NCBI GenBank assembly: GCA_025757745.1
Contig: CP107217.1
Span: 1,674,001-1,738,000, forward strand
Length of the DNA: 64,000 nt
Reading direction: 5' to 3'
From: Coriobacteriaceae bacterium
Lineage (GTDB): Bacteria; Actinomycetota; Coriobacteriia; Coriobacteriales; Coriobacteriaceae
Part shown: positions 7,168 through 15,807 of the stretch, one piece after another
How the letters are laid out: every line of letters starts with the position of its first letter
Numbering within the stretch: position 1 is the stretch's first letter
Made by a program: the position numbers and the translations under genes
Notes under the pieces: generated by a model
What the model was told of the DNA's origin: nothing
Database searches by the model: none
Seen by the model: only the letters and a program-made list of their open reading frames with translations

Positions 7168-9387
7168 ATGGGTCCTCGCCAACGACAGGGGCGCGGTCGC
7201 TCCAAGACGCATGCCCTTCCCATGATCTTGCTCTCGTTTTTGGGCTTTCTGCTTATCGCGGGCGTAGCGTTTGGCATCGGCATGATCGGCAACGTCAACC
7301 GCTGGCTGTCCGATCTGCCCGACTACACCGATGCCAACGCGTATCTGGCGAGCGAGCCCACCGACATCGTCGACTGCAACGGCAATACCATTGCGAGTTT
7401 CTACACGCAAAACCGCAAGTCCATCACCAAGGACCAAGTGTCCCCGTACGTGCTGCAGGGCACCGTTGACGTTGAGGACGAGCGCTTCTACGAGCACGGC
7501 GGCATCGACCTCTGGGGCATTGCACGCGCATCGGTGGCAACCCTCACCGGCGGCCACGAGGGCGCATCGACCATCACCCAGCAGCTGGTTCGCAACACCA
7601 TCTTGCAGGAGGAACAATTCGACTCGACCATCGAGCGTAAGGTGCGCGAGGCCTATATCGCCATCAAGATGGAGGATATGTACTCCAAAGACGATATCCT
7701 CATGATGTACCTCAACACCATCTACTACGGCCATGGAGCATATGGCATCGAGGCCGCCGCCGAGACCTATCTGTCCAAAACCGCCGCCGACCTCACCCTG
7801 AGCGAGGCCGCGCTGCTGATCGGCCTTCCCAACTCGCCCTCGCAGTACGACCCCACGGTTAATCCCGACTTGGCGCTGTCCCGCCGCAACAAGGTTCTGG
7901 ACAACATGCTGCGTCTGGGCCACATCACGCAGGAAGAGCACGATGCCGCGCAGGCTGAGCCCATCACGCTTAACGTGACCGAGATTTCGGGCAGTGGCGT
8001 CGATGTGTACTCTCAGCCCTACTTTGTCGCCTACGTTAAGCAGCTGCTTGAGCAGGAGTTCTCCACCGACGTGCTCTTTAAGGGCGGTCTGACCGTCAAG
8101 ACCACCATCGACCCCACCATGCAGCAGGTGGCCGAGGAGGCCGTGCGCTCGCAGCTCGACACGCTTTCGCTCGACGGACTGGACATGGGCATGGTCGTCG
8201 TTGACCCCAAGACCGGCTACATCAAGTGCATGGTGGGCGGCTACGACTACAACGCCGACGAGAATCACGTGAACCACGCTACGGCAAAGCGCCCCGTGGG
8301 CTCCACGTTTAAGGCCTTTACGCTGGCAACTGCCATCCAAAACGGTATGAACCCCAACGTCACCCTCAACTGCAACTCGCCGCTCAAGGCCAAGGGCACC
8401 ACGACCGAGGTGCAAAACTACGGCAACCAGAGCTATGGCAACATCACGCTTAAACAGGCAACGGCATACTCATCCAACACCGGCTACATTCAGGTGGCCG
8501 AAGCCATCGGCAATGACAAGATCATGTCGCTCGTCAAAAAGCTTGGCATCGATCCCGCCAAGGACAATATCGAGGACGTTCCCGTCATGACGCTCGGCAC
8601 CGGGTCCATCTCACCGCTCGAGATGGCATCTGCCTACGCAACGTTTGCCAACGGTGGCTACTACCGTCAGCCCATCGCCATTACCGAGATCGACTCGCGT
8701 ACCGGCTCGGTTCTGTACCAGCACACTGACAATCCCACGCAGGTGCTCACCGAAGGCGAGGCTGCCGCGGTTACCGACGTTCTATCCGGCGTCATGCAGG
8801 GCAGCGGCACGGGTGCCGCCGGCGCGCTGAGCGTCAACCAGCCCTATGCCGGCAAGACGGGCACCACTGACAACACCACCAACCTGTGGTTCTGCGGCTT
8901 CACGCCGCAACTGGCATGCGCCCTGTGGACCGGTTATTCCGCAGGCGAGATTCCCATCCAAAAGTACGGTTCGGACCTGCTGGGCGACAGCACCAACCTG
9001 CCCGTCTTTAAGAAGTTCATGAACACCGTTCTTGCGGGCACCGAGCGCGAGGAATTCTCGACCGGAACGGCTCCCACGTACAAGAACAATAGCGTCTGGA
9101 AGTTCTACGGCACTAGCAACGCCAAGAAGTCGGAGGACAAAGACGACAAAGACGACAAAGACGAGGGAGCAACCACCACGACGACTACCACCACGACGAC
9201 CGAGACCACGGGTGGCGATACGACCGGCGGCAACGGTACCACCGGCGGAGACGGTACGACCGGCGGCGGCGACGGTAGCGGCGGCGAGGGCGGCTCTCCT
9301 ACCCCCACCCCTACTCCCACGCCCACACCCGATCCTACGCCTACCCCCGATCCTACGCCCACGCCCGACCCCTCTACGGGCCAGTAA
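7168..9387 (+). CDS. Class A penicillin-binding protein (bifunctional PBP1-type)
   Basis: Polymerises and cross-links peptidoglycan at the outer face of the membrane. Of 739 aa, residues 1-17 are basic and cytoplasmic, about 18-40 form the membrane anchor, and the GT51 transglycosylase follows with EDERFYEHGG (103-112) and ASTITQQLV (133-141). The transpeptidase has STFK (Ser379), SSN (435-437) and KTG (from 563). The last ~70 residues are low complexity: Asp/Lys repeats, a Thr run, Gly-rich repeats and PTPDPT repeats, probably an extended wall-spanning tail. GGAGG lies 7 nt before the ATG at 7168; an upstream ATG at 7108 lacks a site. The gene stands alone and ends in a strong terminator. 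Confidence 0.95.
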   Translation: MGPRQRQGRGRSKTHALPMILLSFLGFLLIAGVAFGIGMIGNVNRWLSDLPDYTDANAYLASEPTDIVDCNGNTIASFYTQNRKSITKDQVSPYVLQGTVDVEDERFYEHGGIDLWGIARASVATLTGGHEGASTITQQLVRNTILQEEQFDSTIERKVREAYIAIKMEDMYSKDDILMMYLNTIYYGHGAYGIEAAAETYLSKTAADLTLSEAALLIGLPNSPSQYDPTVNPDLALSRRNKVLDNMLRLGHITQEEHDAAQAEPITLNVTEISGSGVDVYSQPYFVAYVKQLLEQEFSTDVLFKGGLTVKTTIDPTMQQVAEEAVRSQLDTLSLDGLDMGMVVVDPKTGYIKCMVGGYDYNADENHVNHATAKRPVGSTFKAFTLATAIQNGMNPNVTLNCNSPLKAKGTTTEVQNYGNQSYGNITLKQATAYSSNTGYIQVAEAIGNDKIMSLVKKLGIDPAKDNIEDVPVMTLGTGSISPLEMASAYATFANGGYYRQPIAITEIDSRTGSVLYQHTDNPTQVLTEGEAAAVTDVLSGVMQGSGTGAAGALSVNQPYAGKTGTTDNTTNLWFCGFTPQLACALWTGYSAGEIPIQKYGSDLLGDSTNLPVFKKFMNTVLAGTEREEFSTGTAPTYKNNSVWKFYGTSNAKKSEDKDDKDDKDEGATTTTTTTTTTETTGGDTTGGNGTTGGDGTTGGGDGSGGEGGSPTPTPTPTPTPDPTPTPDPTPTPDPSTGQ

Positions 9388-9411
9388 GCGCAAAAAACGA
9401 CTGACACCAAG

Positions 9412-9453
9412 GCGCCCGAGCAGCATATACGCTGCTCGGGCGCTTCTTTATTT
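9412..9453 (+). terminator. Rho-independent terminator of the PBP gene
   Basis: GCGCCCGAGCAGC and GCTGCTCGGGCGC form a 13-bp stem with a 6-nt loop, followed by TTCTTTATTT, 24 nt after the stop codon. Confidence 0.92.
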
Positions 9454-9521
9454 CGGCAGATACCACAAGATGCCACGACGGCCCCGGCTACAGGACCGAC
9501 AGAGCAACAGGCACTGGTATG

Positions 9522-9552
9522 CAAAAAGGGCGCTGACCTTCGTCAACGCCCT
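9522..9552 (-). terminator. Rho-independent terminator of argR
   Basis: On the minus strand AGGGCG(T)TGAC, loop GAAG and GTCAGCGCCCT form a stem followed by TTTTT. It lies about 50 nt beyond the argR stop codon. Confidence 0.85.
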
Positions 9553-9602
9553 CGGCAATTACCTATAGCAACAATCGGCACAGCAGCAGTGCCACGCATC
9601 CC

Positions 9603-10040
9603 CTACTTGTGAGAGTTACTCAGCTTGTTGATGAGCGCCTCAAGGCGTTCGCCGTCCTCGGCCGTCTGCGCAATGACTAAGATCGTGTCGTTGCCGGCAA
9701 GCGAGCCAAGCACGTCGGGCAGCTCCGCGGCATCGACCGCTGCGGCAATACCAGAAGCCGTACCGGGCTGCACCTTGATCATAACCAGATTATCGGTGCG
9801 CAGTACGCCAGTAACTAACTCGGAAACCATGCGCTGCAGATGCAAGTCCTCGGCAAGGACATAGATGCCCTCGGGGAGCTTACGCAGTCCCATGTCCGCG
9901 ATGTCGCGCGAAACGGTCGCCTGCGTGCAATCGAAACCCATGGCGCGAAGCTCGTCTACCAAAACGCGCTGCGTACGTACGTCCTTATTGCGAACAATAT
10001 CTCTGATGGCATCCTGGCGCCCATTGCGTTTTTTGGCCAT
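9603..10040 (-). CDS. argR: Arginine repressor
   Basis: Arginine-responsive hexameric repressor, 145 aa, normal length. The N-terminal winged-helix domain shows the recognition segment CTQATVSRDIADMGLRKL. The C-terminal arginine-binding and oligomerisation domain shows TASGIAAAVDAAELPDVLGSLAGNDTILV. The ATG at 10040 is preceded by GGAGTGAGG; an in-frame extension of 11 codons upstream has no ribosome site. No arginine biosynthesis gene is adjacent, so its targets lie elsewhere. Candidate ARG boxes occur in its own upstream region. Confidence 0.96.
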   Translation of the reverse strand: MAKKRNGRQDAIRDIVRNKDVRTQRVLVDELRAMGFDCTQATVSRDIADMGLRKLPEGIYVLAEDLHLQRMVSELVTGVLRTDNLVMIKVQPGTASGIAAAVDAAELPDVLGSLAGNDTILVIAQTAEDGERLEALINKLSNSHK

Positions 10041-10116
10041 ACAAAACCTCACTCCAAAAGATGGTGGAGACAATCACTTAGTGATTGAATAGTTTAGCGC
10101 TATTTGAGGGTTTTAG

Positions 10117-10162
10117 TGAATAAGAACGCATTTCGAAACAATTCCATGCAATTTATTTCGAA
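10117..10162 (-). promoter_or_regulatory. Candidate ARG boxes upstream of argR
   Basis: Two AT-rich motifs resemble the known ARG box (TGAATAAAAATTCA-like): TGAATAAGAACGCA at 10117-10130 and, on the minus strand, TCGAAATAAATTGCAT around 10147-10162. Their spacing of about three helical turns would suit a hexamer. This is motif resemblance only. Confidence 0.3.
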
Positions 10163-10172
10163 AAACACGCTA

Positions 10173-11249
10173 CTAGACAGTCCTGACGCCCGAACGATTG
10201 AAAAAGGCCACCAGATGCGTATACAACGCGCATCGCATAGGCTTGGCACTAGCTATCGAACCATAGAGCAGACCTAAGCCCCGATGATTGCCCTTAAGAG
10301 CCGCAACCATCTGACGGGTACGCTGCGCTTCGAGCATATCATGCAAACGGGCCGAACGCTCTATTGAAGACACCCCATGGGGGCTCAGACACAAATTTTC
10401 GATGCAGGCAACCAGGCCGGCGTAGTAATACCGCTGGCAGACCAGCTTCAACTGATCGCCACCGCCCGCGACGGCAAGCGAGTCGGCAAGCCTGTCGAGC
10501 GCCCCGATATCATCAGAAAGCCTGGCAAACATTGTGGGGTCAAACGTCTCCGTAATCGACGGCGCCACTGCATGAAAACGGGCATGGCCACATCCCGAAA
10601 CGCGCTTTGCCTGCGAAAGCGCGAGCGTCAAAAAAGACACCGTGCGAAACGCATCGCCATGCGCAAGGCACGCCTCAAAAAGGGCGCGATCATACAGCAC
10701 GCCAGAGGTCTGTCGGATTAAACCACAGGAAACCAATTGGGTCAGGCAAGCCGCCCGGTCCTCATCTTCAGAAACGGATATCGCGTCCAAAACTCGGGAA
10801 TGACGTTCGCGGTGAACATCGTAGCGATCGAGCGAAACAGAGGGAAACACGATGTCAGCAGAAGCGTCGCAGGAGCTTTCGACCATCTGCGAAAGGGACT
10901 GCGGCGCAAACCACTCATTGGCATTCATCGCAATGATCTGGGAGCCGCGCGAAGCCGCAAAGCCGGCACGCAGGCAGGCGCCAGGCACTGGGTCCTCAAC
11001 ATCAATCAAATCAATATGAATATCTCTGTCGGCAGCAACTTCGAGCGAATGACGCACACCAGCTACCACGCCGCGGCAAACGACGACAATCTGCAAATCG
11101 TAGAGGTCTTGGTTCTGGATGCTCTCGAGAGCACGCATCGTATAACTGGGCGAACCCTCAACAATCAGGATCACCGAAAGTCGCGGATGCGAACCACGTC
11201 GAACCAAGTTTTCCGTCCTCTCGACAGCCAGTAACAAACTGCCGTTCAT
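10173..11249 (-). CDS. GT2-like glycosyltransferase fold protein, DxD motif degenerate
   Basis: The N-terminal ~130 of 358 aa resemble a family 2 glycosyltransferase: LSVILIVEGSPSYTMRALESIQNQDLYDLQIVVVCRG, then GFAASRGSQIIAMNANEW. In active GT2 enzymes the latter segment carries an acidic DxD that binds the sugar nucleotide; here the position reads NAN, so catalysis is doubtful. The C-terminal two thirds are unrecognised. I chose ATG at 11249 after GGGGTG; a TTG five codons upstream is an alternative. It stands between argR and truA with no sugar genes nearby. Role unknown. Confidence 0.6.
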   Translation of the reverse strand: MNGSLLLAVERTENLVRRGSHPRLSVILIVEGSPSYTMRALESIQNQDLYDLQIVVVCRGVVAGVRHSLEVAADRDIHIDLIDVEDPVPGACLRAGFAASRGSQIIAMNANEWFAPQSLSQMVESSCDASADIVFPSVSLDRYDVHRERHSRVLDAISVSEDEDRAACLTQLVSCGLIRQTSGVLYDRALFEACLAHGDAFRTVSFLTLALSQAKRVSGCGHARFHAVAPSITETFDPTMFARLSDDIGALDRLADSLAVAGGGDQLKLVCQRYYYAGLVACIENLCLSPHGVSSIERSARLHDMLEAQRTRQMVAALKGNHRGLGLLYGSIASAKPMRCALYTHLVAFFNRSGVRTV

Positions 11250-11368
11250 GGTACACCCCGTCAATTAATGCGGGCGGTCGCCCGTCGCGATGCACGTCAA
11301 GAACAGATGTTGCACACGCCCCGCCCACAGGCGCCGCACACAAAGATCGCCCTCTGGCAGTCTCTCCC

Positions 11369-12193
11369 CTAATCGAGGACCGCAAGCTCAGCGGGGTCGT
11401 AGTCCACACCCATAAACGTAAGACCGCATGCAGGCGCCGTAGGACCAGCAGCGGTGCGATCGCAGGCATCAATTACCTCGCGCATCCACTCGGGATCGCG
11501 GCGATGCATACCAATCTCGACAAGGGTGCCCACAATAGTTCGCACCATCGAATGCAAAAACGCATTGCCCTCGATGGTAAACGTGAGGATGTCCTCGCCA
11601 AAGGCGGCCTCATGGCCAAACTCGGCACGCATTACGCAGCGGTGCGTAGGTTTGCCCACGGCAGAGGCGACCTTGCAAAAGCTCTTAAAGTCCTGCTCGC
11701 CCAAAAGCGCGGGGCAGGCGGCCGCCATCGCATCGACGTCGAGGGGATAGCGATACCACCACACGGCCCCGCGTGATAGCACGGGCCGCGCATCACGATC
11801 GGCAATGCGATAGGTGTAAGTGCGAGAACGCGCGTCAAAGCGCGCAGAAAAGCCCTTACGAGCCTTGTAGACCTCGTTTATGGCGATATCTTTGCCCAGG
11901 AGGGCATCCATAGCCCTCAGCCACCTACGGCGCGTATACGCAAGCTCAGCGTCCGTTACGGGCACGCTGATGTATTGGGCCACCGCGTGAACGCCGGCAT
12001 CGGTACGCCCCGCGCACGTCAGATCGATTGGGCGGCGCAGCAACGTCTCAATGGCACGGCGCAGCTCGCCCGCAACCGTCGTCTGGCCCGGCTGCTCGGC
12101 AAATCCGCTATAGGAGGAGCCATCGTAGGCCACGCGAAATACAAGGGTGGCGTCGAGCTCGGGGGTCGAATTGAAATCAGACGGCGCAGTCAT
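11369..12193 (-). CDS. truA: tRNA pseudouridine(38-40) synthase
   Basis: Isomerises uridines 38-40 of the tRNA anticodon stem-loop. 274 aa, full length, with the N-terminal VAYDGSSYSGFAEQP and the catalytic aspartate in GRTDAGVHA (Asp65). The C-terminal half carries FLHSMVRTIVGTLVEIG, typical of TruA. The ATG at 12193 follows GGGAG; an upstream in-frame start at 12208 has no ribosome site. It lies downstream of rplQ as in many genomes, but the rplQ terminator at 12229-12259 separates the two. Confidence 0.95.
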   Translation of the reverse strand: MTAPSDFNSTPELDATLVFRVAYDGSSYSGFAEQPGQTTVAGELRRAIETLLRRPIDLTCAGRTDAGVHAVAQYISVPVTDAELAYTRRRWLRAMDALLGKDIAINEVYKARKGFSARFDARSRTYTYRIADRDARPVLSRGAVWWYRYPLDVDAMAAACPALLGEQDFKSFCKVASAVGKPTHRCVMRAEFGHEAAFGEDILTFTIEGNAFLHSMVRTIVGTLVEIGMHRRDPEWMREVIDACDRTAAGPTAPACGLTFMGVDYDPAELAVLD

Positions 12194-12228
12194 GGGCGCT
12201 CCCAACAAACTAGCAACGGTATTGCGAC

Positions 12229-12259
12229 AAAAAAAGAGGGGTACGCGAACGTACCCCTC
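12229..12259 (-). terminator. Terminator ending the ribosomal superoperon after rplQ
   Basis: On the minus strand GAGGGGTACG, loop TTCG and CGTACCCCTC are followed by a run of seven T. The tetraloop, perfect stem and U-tract make a textbook intrinsic terminator 27 nt past the rplQ stop. Confidence 0.95.
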
Positions 12260-12285
12260 GAATATAGCCTATGCAGACAGAATGT

Positions 12286-12753
12286 CTACTCAGCGGTCTC
12301 CTCAGCAGGAGCCTCCTCGACAGCCTCAACCTTCTTGGGAGCAGCGGCCTTCTTGGGGGCCGGAGCAGCCTTCTTGGCCTTAGGCGTGCAAGGCTCGGTG
12401 ACGAGCTCCATGATAACGATAGGAGCGTTGTCGCCCTTACGGTTACCGAGCTTCATGATGCGGGTGTAACCGCCGTTGCGGTCCTGCCACATGCCCTGAG
12501 CAGCCTTGTCGAAGATCTCGGCAACGAGCTGCTTATCGCCGAGCTTGGCGATAGCCAGACGACGAGAGTGCAGGTCGCCCTTCTTGGCCCAGGTGATGAT
12601 CGGGTCGACGACCGAACGCAGCGCCTTAGCGCGGGTCTCGGTGGTCTTGATGCGGTCGTTCTCGAAGAGGGCCTTAGCAAGGCTCTTCTTCATGGCCTTG
12701 GTGTGGCTCGCATCGGTGCCGAGCTTCAGGCCCTTCTTAACGTTGTGACGCAT
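12286..12753 (-). CDS. rplQ: 50S ribosomal protein L17
   Basis: Large-subunit protein near the exit tunnel, 155 aa. The first ~118 residues match L17 (MRHNVKKGLKLGTDASHTKA at the start). The remaining ~37 residues are an Ala/Lys then Glu-rich tail (PKKAAAPKKVEAVEEAPAEE), longer than in most bacteria. It is the last gene of the operon, 30 nt after rpoA. Confidence 0.97.
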   Translation of the reverse strand: MRHNVKKGLKLGTDASHTKAMKKSLAKALFENDRIKTTETRAKALRSVVDPIITWAKKGDLHSRRLAIAKLGDKQLVAEIFDKAAQGMWQDRNGGYTRIMKLGNRKGDNAPIVIMELVTEPCTPKAKKAAPAPKKAAAPKKVEAVEEAPAEETAE

Positions 12754-12783
12754 GGTCTAGTTTCTCCTCAAATATGCGAAGCA

Positions 12784-13725
12784 TTAAGCCTTCAGGCTCA
12801 GGCCCATGGACTCAAGCTTGTCCTTCACTTCCTCGATCGACTTAACACCGAAGTTACGGATGTTGAGCAGATCGTTCTCCGAGAACTCAACGAGCTGACG
12901 GACCGAGTGAATGCTGGCGCGCTTAAGGCAGTTGTAGGAACGGACGGAAAGGTCCAGGTCCTCGATCTGCTTGTCCAGCTCGGCGTTGTCGTTGGTGACC
13001 TCGGGAGCGAAGATCGAAGCCTCCTCCTCGACCTCGGGGGTCTCGGCAAGGTTCATAAAGGCAGCCATATGCTGGTTGATGATATTGGCAGCCTGGACCA
13101 CGGCGTCGCGCGGGGCGATGGAACCGTTGGTCTCGATCTCGAGGACAAGGCGGTCGTAGTCGGTATGCTGACCGACACGGCAAGCCTCAACGAGCTTGGC
13201 GCAACGAGACACCGGCGAGTACAGCGAGTCGACGTTGATCACACCGATGGGATCGTTGTCACGCTTGTTAGCCTCGCCAGAGACATAGCCGCGACCATAG
13301 CCGATGCGCATGCTCATGGTGAGATGGCCACCCTCGGTGAGCGTAGCAATGTGCTGCTCGGGGTTGACCAGCTCAAACTCGGACGGAATAAAGAAGTCCG
13401 CACCGGTGACCTCGCAGGGGCCGTCAACCGAGATGGTGGCGGTCGCCTCGTCGGTCGTGCCGAGAGCCCTGAAGACAAGACCCTTGACATTCAGGACGAT
13501 GTCGGTGACATCCTCGACCATGTTAGGGATGGTCATGAACTCGTGCTGCGCACCATCGATCTGAATGGCCTCGACGGCGGCACCCTCGAGCGAGGACAGA
13601 AGAACACGACGAAGCGAGTTACCCAGCGTATCGCCGTAGCCACGCTCGAGCGGCTCGACGGAGACACGAGCAGAGGTCTCGTTGATCTCTTCGACCTGAA
13701 CCTGAGGCCTAATGAATTCTGACAT
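12784..13725 (-). CDS. rpoA: RNA polymerase alpha subunit
   Basis: Assembles the RNA polymerase core and contacts upstream promoter DNA and activators. 313 aa: the N-terminal dimerisation domain has ERGYGDTLGNSLRRVLLSSLEG, an acidic linker lies around residues 225-245, and the C-terminal domain has LDLSVRSYNCLKRASIHSV and NFGVKSIEEVKDKL. Sits between rpsD and rplQ, the standard order. Confidence 0.98.
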   Translation of the reverse strand: MSEFIRPQVQVEEINETSARVSVEPLERGYGDTLGNSLRRVLLSSLEGAAVEAIQIDGAQHEFMTIPNMVEDVTDIVLNVKGLVFRALGTTDEATATISVDGPCEVTGADFFIPSEFELVNPEQHIATLTEGGHLTMSMRIGYGRGYVSGEANKRDNDPIGVINVDSLYSPVSRCAKLVEACRVGQHTDYDRLVLEIETNGSIAPRDAVVQAANIINQHMAAFMNLAETPEVEEEASIFAPEVTNDNAELDKQIEDLDLSVRSYNCLKRASIHSVRQLVEFSENDLLNIRNFGVKSIEEVKDKLESMGLSLKA

Positions 13726-13757
13726 GTATTACCTCCAGCCTCAGCAGCCCGGATGGA

Positions 13758-14354
13758 CTACTTAGAGTAGAGCTCGACGATGAGCTGCTCGTTGATATCA
13801 CCGCTGATCTGCTCACGCGTCGGCAGAGCGAGCACGTTACCAGACAGCTTCTCGATATCGACCTCGAGCCAGCCAGGGACCTCAAAGCGCTCGGAGGAAA
13901 TCAGGGCCTCCTTGATGGGGAGGAGGTCACGGAACTTCTCGCCGACAGCGACGACGTCGCCGGCCTTGACGCGGTAGGACGGGATGTCCACGCGCTTGCC
14001 GTTCACGGTGAAGTGACCGTGACGGACGGACTGACGAGCCTCTTTGCGGGTGCGGGCGAAGCCAAGACGGAAGACGACGTTGTCGAGGCGAGACTCAAGG
14101 ATGATCATGAGGTTCTCACCGGTGACGCCGTTCATCTTACGGGCCTTGTTGAAGTAGCCGTGGAACTGCTTCTCCAGAACGCCATAGATGAACTTGACCT
14201 TCTGCTTCTCACGCAGCTGCATGCCGTACTCAGATTCCTTGCGACGGCGCTTGGGCTGACGGATAGATTCCTTCTTGCTGCTGTAACCGAGCTCAGCGGG
14301 ATCGATCCCGAGCTGACGGCAGCGCTTAAGAACAGGAGTCCTGTCGATTGCCAT
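13758..14354 (-). CDS. rpsD: 30S ribosomal protein S4
   Basis: Primary 16S rRNA-binding protein that nucleates small-subunit assembly, 198 aa. The S4 RNA-binding domain is visible around residues 88-150 (SRLDNVVFRLGFARTRKEARQSVRHGHFTVNGKRVDIPSY, split here from one continuous segment). In other bacteria S4 represses the alpha operon translationally; the sequence here does not show the target. Confidence 0.97.
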   Translation of the reverse strand: MAIDRTPVLKRCRQLGIDPAELGYSSKKESIRQPKRRRKESEYGMQLREKQKVKFIYGVLEKQFHGYFNKARKMNGVTGENLMIILESRLDNVVFRLGFARTRKEARQSVRHGHFTVNGKRVDIPSYRVKAGDVVAVGEKFRDLLPIKEALISSERFEVPGWLEVDIEKLSGNVLALPTREQISGDINEQLIVELYSK

Positions 14355-14373
14355 ATTGATACGATCCTTTCAG

Positions 14374-14778
14374 TTACACGCGGCGACGCTTCTTGGGGCG
14401 GCAGCCGTTGTGCGGAATGGGGGTCTTGTCCTGGATGCTCGAGACCTCGAGGCCAGCAGCCTGGAGGGAGCGGATGGCGGTCTCACGACCGGAGCCGGGG
14501 CCCTTGACGAAGACGGAAACCTTCTTCATGCCGTGCTCCATGGCCTGCTTGGCAGCAGCCTCGGCAGCCATCTGGGCAGCGAACGGCGTGGACTTACGGG
14601 AGCCCTTGAAGCCCACCTGGCCAGCCGACTTCCAGGAAATGACGTTGCCCTGGGGATCGGTGATCGAAACGATCGTGTTGTTGAACGTAGAACGAATGTG
14701 AGCCTGGCCCACGGAAATGTTCTTACGGTCCGCGCGCTTCAGACGGGCAGCGCGAACGTTCTTCTTAGCAGTAGCCAT
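14374..14778 (-). CDS. rpsK: 30S ribosomal protein S11
   Basis: Small-subunit platform protein, 134 aa. Family hallmarks are [20 protein letters not shown] and the basic C-terminus [18 protein letters not shown]. Follows rpsM after 14 nt in the usual order rpsM-rpsK-rpsD-rpoA-rplQ. Confidence 0.98.
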   Translation of the reverse strand: MATAKKNVRAARLKRADRKNISVGQAHIRSTFNNTIVSITDPQGNVISWKSAGQVGFKGSRKSTPFAAQMAAEAAAKQAMEHGMKKVSVFVKGPGSGRETAIRSLQAAGLEVSSIQDKTPIPHNGCRPKKRRRV

Positions 14779-14792
14779 CTATCTAGCGCTCC

Positions 14793-15167
14793 TTATTTCT
14801 TCTTCTTAGCACCGATCTGACGCTTCGGGCCCTTGCGGGTACGAGCGTTAGTGTGGGTGCGCTGGCCGCGGACCGGGAGGCCCTTGCGGTGACGAAGGCC
14901 GCGGTTGCAGCCGATGTCCATAAGGCGCTTGACGTTCTGGTTGCGCTCACGGCGGAGGTCGCCCTCAACCATGATCTGATTCTTATCGATATAATCGCGG
15001 ATGGCGTTAACCTCATCCTCGGTGAGGTCCTTAACGCGCGTGTCCACGTTAACGTTGCACTCGACGCAAATCTTCGTCGCAGTGGTGCGGCCGATGCCGT
15101 AAATGTAGGTCAGACCGATCTCAACGCGCTTCTCACGCGGGAGGTCGACACCATTAATACGGGCCAA
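14793..15167 (-). CDS. rpsM: 30S ribosomal protein S13
   Basis: Small-subunit head protein contacting P-site tRNA and the subunit bridge, 124 aa. Starts [26 protein letters not shown], with the helix-two-turn-helix region and the basic tail [20 protein letters not shown]. Placed directly after rpmJ. Confidence 0.98.
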   Translation of the reverse strand: MARINGVDLPREKRVEIGLTYIYGIGRTTATKICVECNVNVDTRVKDLTEDEVNAIRDYIDKNQIMVEGDLRRERNQNVKRLMDIGCNRGLRHRKGLPVRGQRTHTNARTRKGPKRQIGAKKKK

Positions 15168-15181
15168 CGTAGTCTCCTCTC

Positions 15182-15295
15182 TTAACCCTGACGCTGCTTA
15201 TGACGGGGGTTCTCGCAAATGACGAGGACCTTGCCATGGCGCCTAATGATTTTGCACTTATCGCACATCTTCTTGACCGAAGGACGTACCTTCAT
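15182..15295 (-). CDS. rpmJ: 50S ribosomal protein L36
   Basis: A 37-residue protein read directly from the sequence: [16 protein letters not shown] at the start and [10 protein letters not shown] at the end. The Cys11-Cys14-Cys27-His32 set is the zinc-binding (C+) form of L36. A ribosome site (GAAAGGAAG) lies upstream of the ATG at 15295. It sits between infA and rpsM as expected. Its start follows a 147-nt intergenic region 15296-15442 in which I see no gene. Confidence 0.96.
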   Translation of the reverse strand: MKVRPSVKKMCDKCKIIRRHGKVLVICENPRHKQRQG

Positions 15296-15442
15296 CGTTC
15301 TTCCTTTCGGTAGCGCTCAAACTACTTCCCTACTATCTACTCGCCCAGCCGCAGGCGTTTAAAACTATGGCTGGTCTTCACACGCAAACCGACCGTAGGT
15401 TGAGCTAAGCCTGCAGTCGGAAAAGAGCGTGTATGCGTGTCG

Positions 15443-15661
15443 CTATTTATAGCGATAGGTGATGCGACCGCGGGTCAGGTCGTACGGGGAAAGCTCCACG
15501 ATAACCCTGTCACCGGGGAGAATACGGATGTAATTCATTCGGATCTTGCCAGAAATGTTGCACAGAACCGAATGACCGTTCTCGAGCTCGACCTTAAACA
15601 TGGCGTTGGGCAGCGGCTCCTTTACCGTACCCTCGAGCTCAATTGCGTCTTCCTTCTTCAC
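15443..15661 (-). CDS. infA: Translation initiation factor IF-1
   Basis: Binds the 30S A site during initiation; an OB-fold protein with VEGTV-like and [22 protein letters not shown] segments. I chose the GTG at 15661, which gives 72 residues, the usual IF-1 length; a TTG at 15667 would add two residues. The Shine-Dalgarno is weak (AGAAAG), so the start is not certain. A candidate promoter lies immediately upstream, separating it from map. Confidence 0.93.
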   Translation of the reverse strand: MKKEDAIELEGTVKEPLPNAMFKVELENGHSVLCNISGKIRMNYIRILPGDRVIVELSPYDLTRGRITYRYK

Positions 15662-15700
15662 AAGCAATCATCTTTCTCTAGAAAACGACAGCGATTGAGT

Positions 15701-15729
15701 ATTCTACAATACGCATGCACGTATCGTAA
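15701..15729 (-). promoter_or_regulatory. Candidate sigma-70 promoter for infA
   Basis: On the minus strand TTACGA (15729-15724), a 17-nt spacer and TAGAAT (15706-15701) match -35/-10 elements at 4/6 and 5/6. It lies in the 140-nt gap between map and infA. A small palindrome with arms TTACATTT/AAATGTAA is just upstream at 15766-15782 and could be an operator or the map 3' end. Confidence 0.5.
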
Positions 15730-15807
15730 TATCTTCGTAATGGCTCCACATCTAAGTGGAACTTGTTACATTTGAAATGTAAATGCCGACGAATTTGAAC
15801 GCGGCCT

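Noticed and set aside
5195..8415. Long antisense frames over the U32 and PBP genes
   Set aside because: They overlap genes with clear conserved motifs in the opposite strand and have unnatural composition.
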